Below, one piece after another: positions 46,146-54,911 of a stretch of 64,000 bases of DNA. The translations under genes and the position numbers were made by a program. The notes beneath the pieces are model-generated. The model saw only the letters and a program-made list of their open reading frames with translations. It was not told where the DNA came from and made no database searches. The first letter of the stretch is position 1. Each line of letters begins with the position of its first letter. The DNA is from Candidatus Kryptobacter tengchongensis. GTDB taxonomy: Bacteria; Bacteroidota; Ignavibacteria; Kryptoniales; Kryptoniaceae. The stretch covers positions 62,001 to 126,000 of the forward strand of contig FAON01000010.1 of assembly GCA_001485605.1 (NCBI GenBank), written 5' to 3'.

Positions 46146-46877
46146 TTATAAAATTGACCTTCCACCATCAACTGGAATAACTTGTCCTGTTATGTAATCC
46201 CCTTTCGTTGCAAGAAACACAACTATATCTGTAATATCCGATGGCTTTCCATATCTTTTCAATGGAATCCTATGCTCAGGGATATGCTTTATCTCACCGG
46301 ATTCTTCACCAGGTATTATTATAGTTCCAGGTGCAATTGCATTAACAGTTATATATGGGGCAAGTGCTTTTGCCATTGCCTTTGTCAACATTATCAAACC
46401 AGCCTTTGCAACATTATAAGCTATATGTTCAGTCCAAACCTGCAAGCCACCAAGCGAGGCAATGTTAATTATTTTCCCCCTCTTCCTCTCAAGCATAAAC
46501 TTAACAACTTCTCTTGAGCACAAAAACTGCCCCTTTAAATTTGTATCAATTACATAATCCCATAACTCATCTGTTATTTCCCAAAACTTAACAGGCTTTG
46601 GGAAAATTGCAGCGTTATTCACAAGAACATCTATCTGACCAAACCTTTCAATAGCTTTTTCAACCATTCTTTTAACTTGACTACTTTTTGTGATATCCGC
46701 TTTTACAGCTATCGCTTCCCTACCAATTTCTTTTATCTTTTTTAAAGTCTTCATCGCCTCAAGCTTTGATTGATTATAATTTACAACTATGTCAAAACCC
46801 GATTCAGCAAGCGCAATCGCGATCTGTCTACCCAATCTTCTTCCAGAACCAGTGATAAGCGCAACCTTTTTTTCCAT
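46146..46877 (-). CDS. Short-chain dehydrogenase/reductase
   Basis: 243 residues, classical SDR length. The cofactor loop is TGSGRRLGRQ, the structural motif VNNAA is present, and the active site has Ser in NIASLGG and Tyr-Lys in AYNVAKAG. Double arginine in the cofactor loop is typical of NADPH-dependent pteridine reductase-like members, so a pterin reductase is possible; a FabG-like ketoreductase is the alternative. The ATG at 46877 is used; a TTG two codons upstream is in frame. It lies 14 bases after the fRMsr gene. Confidence 0.87.
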   Translation of the reverse strand: MEKKVALITGSGRRLGRQIAIALAESGFDIVVNYNQSKLEAMKTLKKIKEIGREAIAVKADITKSSQVKRMVEKAIERFGQIDVLVNNAAIFPKPVKFWEITDELWDYVIDTNLKGQFLCSREVVKFMLERKRGKIINIASLGGLQVWTEHIAYNVAKAGLIMLTKAMAKALAPYITVNAIAPGTIIIPGEESGEIKHIPEHRIPLKRYGKPSDITDIVVFLATKGDYITGQVIPVDGGRSIL

Positions 46878-46891
46878 TTTCAATAACCCAA

Positions 46892-47371
46892 TTAAAATTT
46901 TGAAACTAACAAATCAACAACTTTTTCAAGATAAATTTTATCAACCTCATCAAAATTATTTAATTCATAGCTGTCAATATCAAGAACCCCAAGAACCTGG
47001 CCATTTTTAATTATAGGAACAACTATCTCTGACTTTGAGTCAGGATCACAATAAATATGCCCTGGAAATTTCTCAACATCGGGAACAATAATTGTTTCTT
47101 TTCTTAAGGCAGATGTCCCACAAACTCCAGAGCCTATTTTTATCCTTGTGCAAGCAAGTTTCCCTTGAAAAGGTCCAAGGACAAGCTCATCCCCTTTTGC
47201 AAGGTAAAACCCAACCCATGAAAAAGATGGAAATGCTTGCTTAAGTGCAGATGTGACATTTGCAAGGTTTGCAATCAAATCCGATTCATCCTCAATTAAA
47301 GATTTTATCTGCGGTATAAGTTCTGAATATATTTCCTCCTTCGTTTGACCTTTTATTATTATCTGCTCCAT
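46892..47371 (-). CDS. msrC: Free methionine-(R)-sulfoxide reductase (GAF domain)
   Basis: 159 residues forming one GAF domain. The three catalytic cysteines of the fRMsr family are present: Cys74 in LACTRI, Cys84 in GVCGTS and Cys108 in HIYCDP; the block VPIIKNGQVLGVLDIDS is typical. It reduces the R form of free methionine sulfoxide. It lies 19 bases after ygfZ, another gene linked to oxidative damage. Confidence 0.92.
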   Translation of the reverse strand: MEQIIIKGQTKEEIYSELIPQIKSLIEDESDLIANLANVTSALKQAFPSFSWVGFYLAKGDELVLGPFQGKLACTRIKIGSGVCGTSALRKETIIVPDVEKFPGHIYCDPDSKSEIVVPIIKNGQVLGVLDIDSYELNNFDEVDKIYLEKVVDLLVSKF

Positions 47372-47390
47372 CTAAATTTTAGAATTTGTT

Positions 47391-48500
47391 TTAAATTGAA
47401 AACGGGGGAATGATAATTGTTGCCCGGTGATTTTCATCACTACATTTAATTTCAACTTTCTCCCCCTGAATAGCATAATTTATTTTAACATAGCCAAGGG
47501 CTATGAGCCTTTGAAATCCATAGGAATAAACAACGCTTGTCAATTTACCAACCTCTTCATCCCCGACGCATACTGGGGAACCCTCATAAATCTTTCCTCT
47601 ACCTTTTTCCCTCTCAATCACAAAACCAACAAGTTTTCTTTGCAACTTTTGATAAGAATCAATTCTTGAAAGAACTTCCTGCCCGATGTAACAACCTTTC
47701 GTAAAACTCACATACCTATTAAGATTAGCCTCAAGAGGATTGTAATCCTGAGTTATCTCTTTTCCATAGGCAGGAACCCCTGATTCAACTCTTAACACCT
47801 CAAGAATTTCCCTCCCTATAGGGGTCAAACCCTTCCCATAGAGGGAGTTCCAAACCTTAACCGCAATCTCATTTTTTAAAATTAAATTATACCCGGGCAC
47901 AAGAAACTCGTTCGTCTTCGCCAAAATCACCTCACTCTCAAACATAAAACCCCGAATAAAATTATAAACCGCCATCTTTGATATATCTGTGAAATGCTTG
48001 TGGTCAACTTTAAAATCAGATTTAATCGCCTCATGAACCCCAGAACCATATACAGAAATAATTACATATTCATGGGTTACATCTTCAAACTTCACATCAT
48101 CCATAATGATCAACTTAGTAAACCAGTTCTTAACCTTCTCTAATGCTTCATAACTTAACAGCGCAAAAATTTCTTGATAATTTTCCTCGGCTCGTAAAAC
48201 ATAAATTGTTAAAAATTCAATCATCTTACCTTTTTCATCCGTAAGAACTGTCCCAGCTCCCATTCCAGAAGAAAGTCCTCTCAGATCATTTGTTGATATT
48301 CTATTCATGAAATCAAGCGCATCTTTACCAAATATGCGTAACTTCCCAAGATATGTCCTGTCAATTATCGCATTTGATGTTTTCACAGATTTATATTCTT
48401 CTAACGCATTCACATAATGCTTCGGCAATTCCCAGCCTGAATAAGATTCAAATTCAGCACCGAGGTCAAGATGTGTTTCATAAAGTGGCGTTCTCTTCAC
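47391..48500 (-). CDS. ygfZ: YgfZ/GcvT-family folate-binding protein
   Basis: 369 residues with the GcvT fold. The signature TKGCYIGQE (residues 267-275) marks YgfZ/IBA57-type proteins, which help make or repair certain iron-sulfur enzymes and use tetrahydrofolate. The size and the opening (LYETHLDLGAEFESYSGWELP) also resemble glycine-cleavage T protein, but a true GcvT lacks this cysteine motif. It starts with GTG and leads the seven-gene minus-strand run down to ispE. Confidence 0.85.
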   Translation of the reverse strand: MKRTPLYETHLDLGAEFESYSGWELPKHYVNALEEYKSVKTSNAIIDRTYLGKLRIFGKDALDFMNRISTNDLRGLSSGMGAGTVLTDEKGKMIEFLTIYVLRAEENYQEIFALLSYEALEKVKNWFTKLIIMDDVKFEDVTHEYVIISVYGSGVHEAIKSDFKVDHKHFTDISKMAVYNFIRGFMFESEVILAKTNEFLVPGYNLILKNEIAVKVWNSLYGKGLTPIGREILEVLRVESGVPAYGKEITQDYNPLEANLNRYVSFTKGCYIGQEVLSRIDSYQKLQRKLVGFVIEREKGRGKIYEGSPVCVGDEEVGKLTSVVYSYGFQRLIALGYVKINYAIQGEKVEIKCSDENHRATIIIPPFSI

Positions 48501-48604
48501 AAAACCTTTTAAGTTTAAATTTTTTGAAAAGATAATAATTTTTTAAAACACTATCAAGTTTCAAGGAATTCGCCAAAGTTTAAACCCCTTGCAACTTCCC
48601 AAGG

Positions 48605-48612
48605 TCAAATAT
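48605..48612 (-). promoter_or_regulatory. Possible -7 element of the ygfZ-ispE operon
   Basis: The complement of 48605-48612 is TATATTTG, identical to the -7 element of the copA and nuo promoters. No TTG is found 20 bases upstream of it on the minus strand, so the match is only half of a promoter. It lies 105 bases before the ygfZ start. Confidence 0.3.
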
Positions 48613-48671
48613 ATTGAATTTTCTCGTTTATATGTTTAAATTAAACGGAGAAAAAATTTCGGAGATTTGAA

Positions 48672-50033
48672 ATGAGAAAAACGCTTTTTTTATCCTTGCT
48701 TTTAATATCAACACTATATGCACAACTTCCTTTCTTCCGTCCATTCTTCTCAACAATTGAAAGAGAAGCTGGGAAACTTTTCTTTTACGAGGTCATAAAC
48801 CTAATAAGCGAAGATACATCTAAAAGCAGAGTTGATATAAATTTTAGAATTGCCAACGATCTTCTAACCTTCGTAAAAAATCCATTGAATTCCCCCGCTT
48901 ATGTTGCAAACTTTACAGTCAGCGCCGAAATCACCGATAAAGATGGGAAATCAATAGCAAGAAAGATATTTAGAGGTTATAGAGCAACTGATAATTATGA
49001 AGAAACCAATTCAAAAGATATTTACACACAGGGAAATTTTCGCTTTGATCTGGCACCTGGAAATTACCGATTGATTCTTATACTTGAAGATGAACAATCA
49101 AACCAGATATTAAAACGTGAGCGAGTTTTAACTTTAAAATCCTTTAAACCAAATTCTTTTGAAACCTCTGATTTGACGATTATTCAAGAAAGCCAGGAAA
49201 ACGGAGATACACTTATCTTAATCCCGACAAACATCGGAAACAGGGTTAACTTCGGGAAAGGCTTCTTCGCCTACATTCAATTCACCGATAAACCCACCGA
49301 AGTTGAATATACACTGGTCTTTTTTTCAGAATTTGGAAGAAAAAAAGAGATAAAAAAAGAAACAATTAAATCCGATGAGATAACAAATGATAAAAAATTT
49401 CTCTTTAAAGAAAATCCAGGTGATACAATTTTCACATATCTTTTAATTCCATCCTTTCCTCAAACATATTACTCACTTCTCATCCGGTTTAGTGGTGATT
49501 CGCTTGACCTTGGTGAATATGAAATTTCACTTTCTACAAAATTTATGGATTCAACAGGAAAGGAAATTCAAAAATCATTTACAAAAAAATTCACAGTTGA
49601 ATGGATTGACATGCCATTCTCACTTCAAAATCTTGATTACGCAATTGAAATACTTGAATATATTGCAACGCCCGATGAAATGGCTAAGTTAAGGTTTGGA
49701 ACCCCGCAGGCGAGGTTGCTAAAATTTAAAGAGTTCTGGGCTCAAAGAGATCCAACCCCTAATACGATTTATAACGAGCTAATGGCTGAATACTACAGAA
49801 GGGTTGACTATGCTTATATAAACTTTGCAACAATGAGAGAACGAGATGGAGCAAGAACAGATAGAGGGAAAATTTACATACTTTACGGTCAACCAACAAA
49901 AATTGAAAGAAAATATACCCCTGGAAAACCAACTGAAGAAATATGGTATTATGAGCCTATAAGAAGAAAATTTGTCTTCGTTGATCAGTATGGTTCTTTT
50001 AAACTAATATCCGTTGAAAAATATGCGCCCTAA
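48672..50033 (+). CDS. GWxTD-domain exported protein
   Basis: 453 residues, signal peptide ending TLYAQ. The C-terminal ~130 residues match the GWxTD domain of FCB-group bacteria (FKEFWAQRDPTPNT, then RTDRGKIYILYGQPTKIE and EEIWYYEPI). The motif that names the domain reads GARTD here, with Ala in place of Trp. Function unknown; a periplasmic location is likely. GGAG seven bases before the ATG supports the start. It overlaps pdxA by 11 bases, so it heads a four-gene operon. Confidence 0.85.
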   Translation: MRKTLFLSLLLISTLYAQLPFFRPFFSTIEREAGKLFFYEVINLISEDTSKSRVDINFRIANDLLTFVKNPLNSPAYVANFTVSAEITDKDGKSIARKIFRGYRATDNYEETNSKDIYTQGNFRFDLAPGNYRLILILEDEQSNQILKRERVLTLKSFKPNSFETSDLTIIQESQENGDTLILIPTNIGNRVNFGKGFFAYIQFTDKPTEVEYTLVFFSEFGRKKEIKKETIKSDEITNDKKFLFKENPGDTIFTYLLIPSFPQTYYSLLIRFSGDSLDLGEYEISLSTKFMDSTGKEIQKSFTKKFTVEWIDMPFSLQNLDYAIEILEYIATPDEMAKLRFGTPQARLLKFKEFWAQRDPTPNTIYNELMAEYYRRVDYAYINFATMRERDGARTDRGKIYILYGQPTKIERKYTPGKPTEEIWYYEPIRRKFVFVDQYGSFKLISVEKYAP

Positions 50034-51024
50034 AATCGCAATCACAGCTGGTGATATAAATGGAATAGGTCCTGAGGTTGCCCTGAAATCAATGATTAAA
50101 AAAAATGTTCTCTCAAAAGCTCAACCTTTCATCATAGCCCCGGTGAAGATCATCAAAACATATTGCGAACTTTTAAATCTAAAATTTCACATCATGGAAA
50201 ACGAAGATGATTTCCTACCTGAAAAAGATGTCATCAATGTTCTGCCGATGAAAAAATTTGAAAACTTTGAAATAAACATCGGAAAACCGACCAAAACTTC
50301 TGGAAAAATCGCAGGCGAGTCAATAATCCTTGCTGTTGAACTTTGCCTTCAAAAAAAAGCTGATGCCATTTGTACCTCCCCTGTATCAAAAAAAGCATTG
50401 GACCTTGCTGGCTTCAACTACCCTGGGCAAACTGAGATGATCGCAAAACTTTCCAATTCAAAAAGATTTCTAATGATGTTTGTAAATAACCAGATCAAAC
50501 TTGGACTTGCAACAATCCATATCCCGATATCAAAGGTGAGCAAAATCCTATCGGAAAAATTGCTAAGTGAGAAAATTGAAATTTTAATTGACTCGTTAAG
50601 ATTTGACTTTGCTATAAAATCTCCAACTATTGCAGTCCTCGGTTTAAACCCTCACGCTGGAGAAGACGGCTTGATTGGGAACGAAGAGCAAAATATAATC
50701 AAGCCCGTTATAACTCAGCTCAACAAAGAAAAAATCACAATTGAAGGTCCATTTCCAGCGGATGGATTTTTCGGCAAGCGAAAATATAAAAACTATGACG
50801 CTGTCTTATCCCTATATCACGATCAAGGTCTCATCCCGATAAAACTTATTGACTTTTACAGAACAGTTAATTTTTCAGCAGGTCTTAACATAATAAGAAC
50901 CTCGCCAGACCATGGGACTGCGTATGACATCGCTGGGAAATTGATCGCAAATGAAAAAAGTATGGAATCAGCAATAATTCTTTCAGCCCAAATTTTTAAA
51001 AATCGCGCAAAATCACAGAAATGA
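50023..51024 (+). CDS. pdxA: 4-hydroxythreonine-4-phosphate dehydrogenase PdxA
   Basis: 333 residues. The opening IAITAGDINGIGPEVALK is characteristic. His166, His211 and His266 in this numbering coincide with the metal ligands known from the E. coli enzyme (in TIHIPIS, LNPHAGE and YHDQGLIPIK). It oxidises 4-phosphohydroxy-L-threonine in pyridoxal 5'-phosphate synthesis. The ATG at 50023 is used; a TTG three codons upstream is also in frame. A PdxA2-like role in sugar-acid breakdown is possible because the next gene is a glycerate kinase. Confidence 0.92.
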   Translation: MRPKIAITAGDINGIGPEVALKSMIKKNVLSKAQPFIIAPVKIIKTYCELLNLKFHIMENEDDFLPEKDVINVLPMKKFENFEINIGKPTKTSGKIAGESIILAVELCLQKKADAICTSPVSKKALDLAGFNYPGQTEMIAKLSNSKRFLMMFVNNQIKLGLATIHIPISKVSKILSEKLLSEKIEILIDSLRFDFAIKSPTIAVLGLNPHAGEDGLIGNEEQNIIKPVITQLNKEKITIEGPFPADGFFGKRKYKNYDAVLSLYHDQGLIPIKLIDFYRTVNFSAGLNIIRTSPDHGTAYDIAGKLIANEKSMESAIILSAQIFKNRAKSQK

Positions 51025-52157
51025 AAATTGTAATAGCTCCTGATTCATTCAAGGGTTCCCTCACATCAGTTGAAGCAACGCAGATAATCGCTAAGGCATT
51101 TGAAACGACTTTACCAAACTGCGAAATAGTTAAAATCCCAATCTCAGACGGTGGCGAAGGCTTTGTTGATGCAATTTACTTCTCAATATCTGGAGAAATC
51201 TATGAAACAATTGTCTCAGGTCCTCTTCCAAATCAAAAAGTCAAAGCTAAATTCCTGATCAAGGATAAAATTGCAATAATTGAAATGGCATCTGCAAGTG
51301 GCTTAACACTTGTCCCCAAAGCGAAACGAAATCCAAAAATAACAACAACTTACGGAGTTGGAGAACTGATAAAGAAAGCGCTTGACCACAATGTAAATGA
51401 AATAATCATTGGCGTTGGCGGAAGCGCCACAAATGATGGTGGAATGGGCATGGCTTCTGCACTTGGTTATAAATTCCTTGATAAAAATGGAAAACAAATA
51501 AAGCAAGGCGGGATAAATCTTCTTAAACTTGAAAAAATAGATGACTCAGAAGTGGATGAACGAGTTAAAAAAGTTAAATTCAAAGTCGCAGTTGATGTCC
51601 TAAATCCATTATGTGGACCAGAAGGCGCCTCATTTATATATGCACCACAAAAAGGCGCACGAAAATCAGATTTACCACTACTTGACAAAGCACTTAAAAA
51701 GTTGGCATCTATCGTTAAAGAAAAATACAAAATAGACATAGAAAATCTCCCAGGAGCTGGAGCAGCTGGAGGACTCGCAGGAGGACTTGTTGCATTCTGC
51801 AATGCAAAGATCGTAAGAGGAATTGACATCTTCCTTGATCTTGTTTCATTCAACGAGAAAATAAAGAACGCAAATCTTATAATAACTGGCGAAGGCAAAA
51901 TTGATTCCCAGGTTAAGTATGGAAAAGCAATCAAAGGAATAATAGAAAGAGCCCAGAATATTCCTGTAATTGCCATCGCTGGAAAAATTGAGGGAAGTTC
52001 AAGAGAACTTGCATATAACCTCGGCTTGGCATCAATAATAAGTATGACTCATCTCGGGATGAAGGAATCATATGCAATCAAAAATGCAAGGGGAATTTTA
52101 TTTGATGCCTCAACACAAATTGCAAATTTGATAAAAAACTTATGCTTGAATTACTAA
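51021..52157 (+). CDS. Glycerate kinase, GarK/GlxK type
   Basis: 378 residues. The opening VIAPDSFKGSLTSVEA, the PISDGGEGFVDA loop, GVGGSATNDGGMGMASALG and LPGAGAAGGLAGGL are all signatures of the bacterial glycerate kinase family, which makes 2-phosphoglycerate from D-glycerate. It overlaps pdxA by 4 bases (ATGA) and the next gene by 16 bases. Confidence 0.94.
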   Translation: MKIVIAPDSFKGSLTSVEATQIIAKAFETTLPNCEIVKIPISDGGEGFVDAIYFSISGEIYETIVSGPLPNQKVKAKFLIKDKIAIIEMASASGLTLVPKAKRNPKITTTYGVGELIKKALDHNVNEIIIGVGGSATNDGGMGMASALGYKFLDKNGKQIKQGGINLLKLEKIDDSEVDERVKKVKFKVAVDVLNPLCGPEGASFIYAPQKGARKSDLPLLDKALKKLASIVKEKYKIDIENLPGAGAAGGLAGGLVAFCNAKIVRGIDIFLDLVSFNEKIKNANLIITGEGKIDSQVKYGKAIKGIIERAQNIPVIAIAGKIEGSSRELAYNLGLASIISMTHLGMKESYAIKNARGILFDASTQIANLIKNLCLNY

Positions 52158-53002
52158 CTTCAAAGACACTTGTAGCTGATGGTGCAATTGGAACTGAACT
52201 TCTTAAACGCTCAAATGAAAAATTTCCCGAGATTTTAAATTTTACAAACCCCCAACTCGTTGAATCACTTCACATTGACTACACAAACGCAGGAGCCGAT
52301 ATAATAACAACAAATTCATTCGGGGCAAACCCAGCAAGGTTAAAAAGTACCAAAATAAACATATACGAACTCAACAAAACATCAGCACAATTAGCCCGAA
52401 AAGTCAACTTCTCCAATAAATTGATCTTCGGCAGCGTTGGACCATCAGGTTTAAAACCTGGAGATGAAGAATTTAAAAAACTTGCTGATTACTATTTTGA
52501 GCAAATTCGTGGTTTGGCAGATGGCGGTGTGAATGCAATTTTAATTGAGACGATGATATTTATAGAAGAAATGAAAATAGTGTGTGAAGTTGCAAGGAAT
52601 GTAACCAAACTACCCCTGGCTTTGTCAATGAGTTTTCATAAAACTAAAAATGGATTTAAAACTTACGCTGGAGTTGACCTGAAAATCGCTGTTAAAGAAA
52701 TGCTAAAACTTGGAGCAGAAATTATTGGCGCAAACTGCGGAAATGGATTTGCAGAAATGGTTGATATTGCCAAAAATTTTAAATCAATAACAAAAGAAAT
52801 TCCCGTCCTTGTAAAACCCTCCGCTGGAACCCCAAGAAAAATAAACAATGATTTGATCTACCCCGATACCCCTGAAACTATACCTGAATTTGTTAGGAAA
52901 CTTGTTGACATAGGGATAAACATAATCGGTGGATGCTGCGGGACAACACCAGAACATATAAAAGTGATAAGAAAAATCGTTGATGAAACCGCACAAAAAT
53001 AA
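52142..53002 (+). CDS. Homocysteine S-methyltransferase-family protein
   Basis: 286 residues, corresponding to the zinc-containing homocysteine-binding domain of MetH/BHMT/MmuM. The early LVADGAIGTELLKRS and ITTNSFGANPARL blocks are typical; zinc ligands are the cysteine in GANCGNG and the pair in IGGCCGTTPEHI. It transfers a methyl group to homocysteine; the donor is unknown, and there are no cobalamin or folate domains attached, so it may be a stand-alone enzyme or part of a split MetH. Last gene of the operon. Confidence 0.9.
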   Translation: MLELLTSKTLVADGAIGTELLKRSNEKFPEILNFTNPQLVESLHIDYTNAGADIITTNSFGANPARLKSTKINIYELNKTSAQLARKVNFSNKLIFGSVGPSGLKPGDEEFKKLADYYFEQIRGLADGGVNAILIETMIFIEEMKIVCEVARNVTKLPLALSMSFHKTKNGFKTYAGVDLKIAVKEMLKLGAEIIGANCGNGFAEMVDIAKNFKSITKEIPVLVKPSAGTPRKINNDLIYPDTPETIPEFVRKLVDIGINIIGGCCGTTPEHIKVIRKIVDETAQK

Positions 53003-53027
53003 AAAGCGTGGGCATAATGCCCACGCT
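53001..53027 (-). terminator. Terminator between convergent operons
   Basis: AGCGTGGGCAT and ATGCCCACGCT (53005-53015, 53017-53027) form a perfect inverted repeat with one central base. On the minus strand it is followed by TTTT-T-A-TTTTT, so it terminates the histidine kinase gene ending at 53061. On the plus strand the following bases are only ATTATTATT, so termination of the plus-strand operon here would be weaker. Confidence 0.8.
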
Positions 53028-53060
53028 ATTATTATGGAGGTAGCCATGAGGTTTAAACTC

Positions 53061-54362
53061 TTATATCATTTCGCAATTTTCAACAACGCCATTTTTAAAT
53101 TTATTAACACCCCGCTTTGAAGGTAATATAACCCTGAACTCGCTTCCCTTGCCATACTCACTTGAAACATTTATTTCGCCACCGTGAAGTTCCACCAAAT
53201 ACTTTGCCAAAGCAAGCCCAAGACCCGTGCCATTCAAATGAGACTTTATCCTTGGAAATGGTTTAAAAATCTTCTGCATATCCTCACGACGAATGCCAAT
53301 ACCCTCATCCTTCACAACAAGTTCAACCAAATCATCAAAACTCTTCAAACTAATTTTAATAAACCCTCCTTCATATGAAAATTTCACAGCGTTTGAAACA
53401 AGCTGATAAACAACCTCTCTAAATTTTTTTCTATCAGCCTCAATTTCAAAATCCCTATCAATATCTAAAACTAAACTTAATTTCTTCCTTCCAATCTCAC
53501 CAGAAAAATAAGCAAGCACATCGTCAACAATTTCAGATGCTTTGAACCTCTCAAGGTTTAAACTATCCTTCCCCGTTTCAATCTCAACTATCTCTGCTAA
53601 ATACTTTAACATCATCAACATTTCATCAGCGGATCTCTTTATATTTGTGGTGAAATCTATTATATCTTTATCTGACAGATTCTTGAACTCATCCCTTAAA
53701 ATTTCTGAAAAACCAATGATTCCCGTCAAAGGCTTCTTAAGCTCATGAGCGAGAATATGCACAAATTCGTAAATTGAATTTTTAACCTTAACAGATTCAT
53801 CTTCAACGAATTTAACTTTTTCGCTCAATTTTAAGTTTTCAATGTAAAGTTTCAAAAAGGAAATCTCGCTTTCAAAATCTTCCCGCCTAAAGTTTACAAA
53901 AGGCTTATCCCCAAAAAGAGCAACATAACAAGTTGAATTATCACCCAACTCAATTGGAATTGTCATCATTAAACATTCACCTTCACTCCCGTATTTAAAA
54001 ACAAATTTGGAATTTTCACTTTCACCATTATAAATAACCGCAATCCCTTTAGCAGTGCTTTTCTCAATTATTGATTCTACCGCTGATTCAATTGAATTTA
54101 TAACTCTGTTCTTATTCTTCTCTTTTTCCTTTGAAACCAAAATTAATCCATAGATTCCCAAGGCAATTCCACCTAAAAGCAAGGATAATGAAATTAAATC
54201 TAAACTGAAGAAGATGTTTGAAATTCCAGCAAGCCATAAAGACAACACACTTGCAAGGATCCACTTCAAACCTAAAATCTTTCCATCCAAAATTTTGATA
54301 ATAAACACAAGACCGCAGACAAGAACAGCAAAAATGATATTTTGAATCACAAGTGAAATCAT
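53061..54362 (-). CDS. Membrane sensor histidine kinase
   Basis: 433 residues: three membrane helices (about 5-75), a short GAF-like soluble region (about 95-180), then HisKA with His206 (LAHELKKPLTGIIGF) and an ATPase domain with the N box (QLVSNAVKFSYEGG), G1 box (VKDEGIGI) and G2 box (GTGLGLALAKYL). It should autophosphorylate and feed a receiver. It overlaps the pseudo-receiver gene by 4 bases, so the two are co-translated. The input signal is unknown. Confidence 0.92.
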   Translation of the reverse strand: MISLVIQNIIFAVLVCGLVFIIKILDGKILGLKWILASVLSLWLAGISNIFFSLDLISLSLLLGGIALGIYGLILVSKEKEKNKNRVINSIESAVESIIEKSTAKGIAVIYNGESENSKFVFKYGSEGECLMMTIPIELGDNSTCYVALFGDKPFVNFRREDFESEISFLKLYIENLKLSEKVKFVEDESVKVKNSIYEFVHILAHELKKPLTGIIGFSEILRDEFKNLSDKDIIDFTTNIKRSADEMLMMLKYLAEIVEIETGKDSLNLERFKASEIVDDVLAYFSGEIGRKKLSLVLDIDRDFEIEADRKKFREVVYQLVSNAVKFSYEGGFIKISLKSFDDLVELVVKDEGIGIRREDMQKIFKPFPRIKSHLNGTGLGLALAKYLVELHGGEINVSSEYGKGSEFRVILPSKRGVNKFKNGVVENCEMI

Positions 54363-54751
54363 GTTTGTGCTCCTTTTGTCGTTATAATATAATTTTCACT
54401 TACAGCCATCTGAATGACTTTTTTCCATTCTTCTGGGTCAGCGAACTTACTTACAAAGTAAAATCTTGAATTTTCCCCATCTACAATTTTCAATTTACTT
54501 TCACCACATGCGACCACAATCGGTATGCCAAGCAGGACATTATCCGCAATTTTTAAAAGTCCGTTCATCTCACCCATAAACTCCGTCTCAATCACAAGCA
54601 CATCATACAGTTCAAAATGCAATATCTCAACAACTTCGGTAAACAACCCGACAACTCGCAAAACATACTCTTCAGAACCAAAAACTCTTTTCATTTTATC
54701 GCTGAAATTAGCATCGTTTGTATAAACCAAGATTTTACAAATGACCGACAT
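54359..54751 (-). CDS. Pseudo-receiver domain protein
   Basis: 130 residues with the alternating pattern of a receiver domain. The position of the phosphoacceptor, at the end of beta strand 3 (DVLVIETEF), carries Glu55 instead of Asp, and the conserved acidic pair near the N-terminus is replaced (YTNDANF). The Thr/Ser and Lys switch residues are also not clear. It may act as a permanently 'on' or binding-only receiver for the kinase that overlaps it. The receiver-fold call is by pattern, not by strong motif match. Confidence 0.6.
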   Translation of the reverse strand: MSVICKILVYTNDANFSDKMKRVFGSEEYVLRVVGLFTEVVEILHFELYDVLVIETEFMGEMNGLLKIADNVLLGIPIVVACGESKLKIVDGENSRFYFVSKFADPEEWKKVIQMAVSENYIITTKGAQT

Positions 54752-54876
54752 ATCAAAAACTTTTTAATTAAACAATCTTCACATCTAAAAATACTTCAAT
54801 TATTGTGCCAATCTTTTAAAACTTGAAATTTGATTGATTTATGGAATCTTTACTCTTCTATATGGGTAGGGTTGGT

Positions 54877-54908
54877 AAAAATTTCAAAATAAAATGGAAA
54901 TTTTGAAA
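54877..54908 (-). terminator. Probable Rho-independent terminator after the receiver-DHp gene
   Basis: On the minus strand TTTCAAAAT pairs with ATTTTGAAA (9 bp, 9-base loop) and is followed by TTTTT. It begins four bases after the stop at 54912. The stem is AT-rich, so strength is uncertain. It suggests that the 53061-54751 pair is a separate transcript. Confidence 0.55.
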
Positions 54909-54911
54909 GGG

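Noticed and set aside
47391-48500. Glycine-cleavage T protein (GcvT)
   Set aside because: The KGCYIGQE signature belongs to YgfZ/IBA57 proteins, and no other glycine-cleavage gene is nearby.
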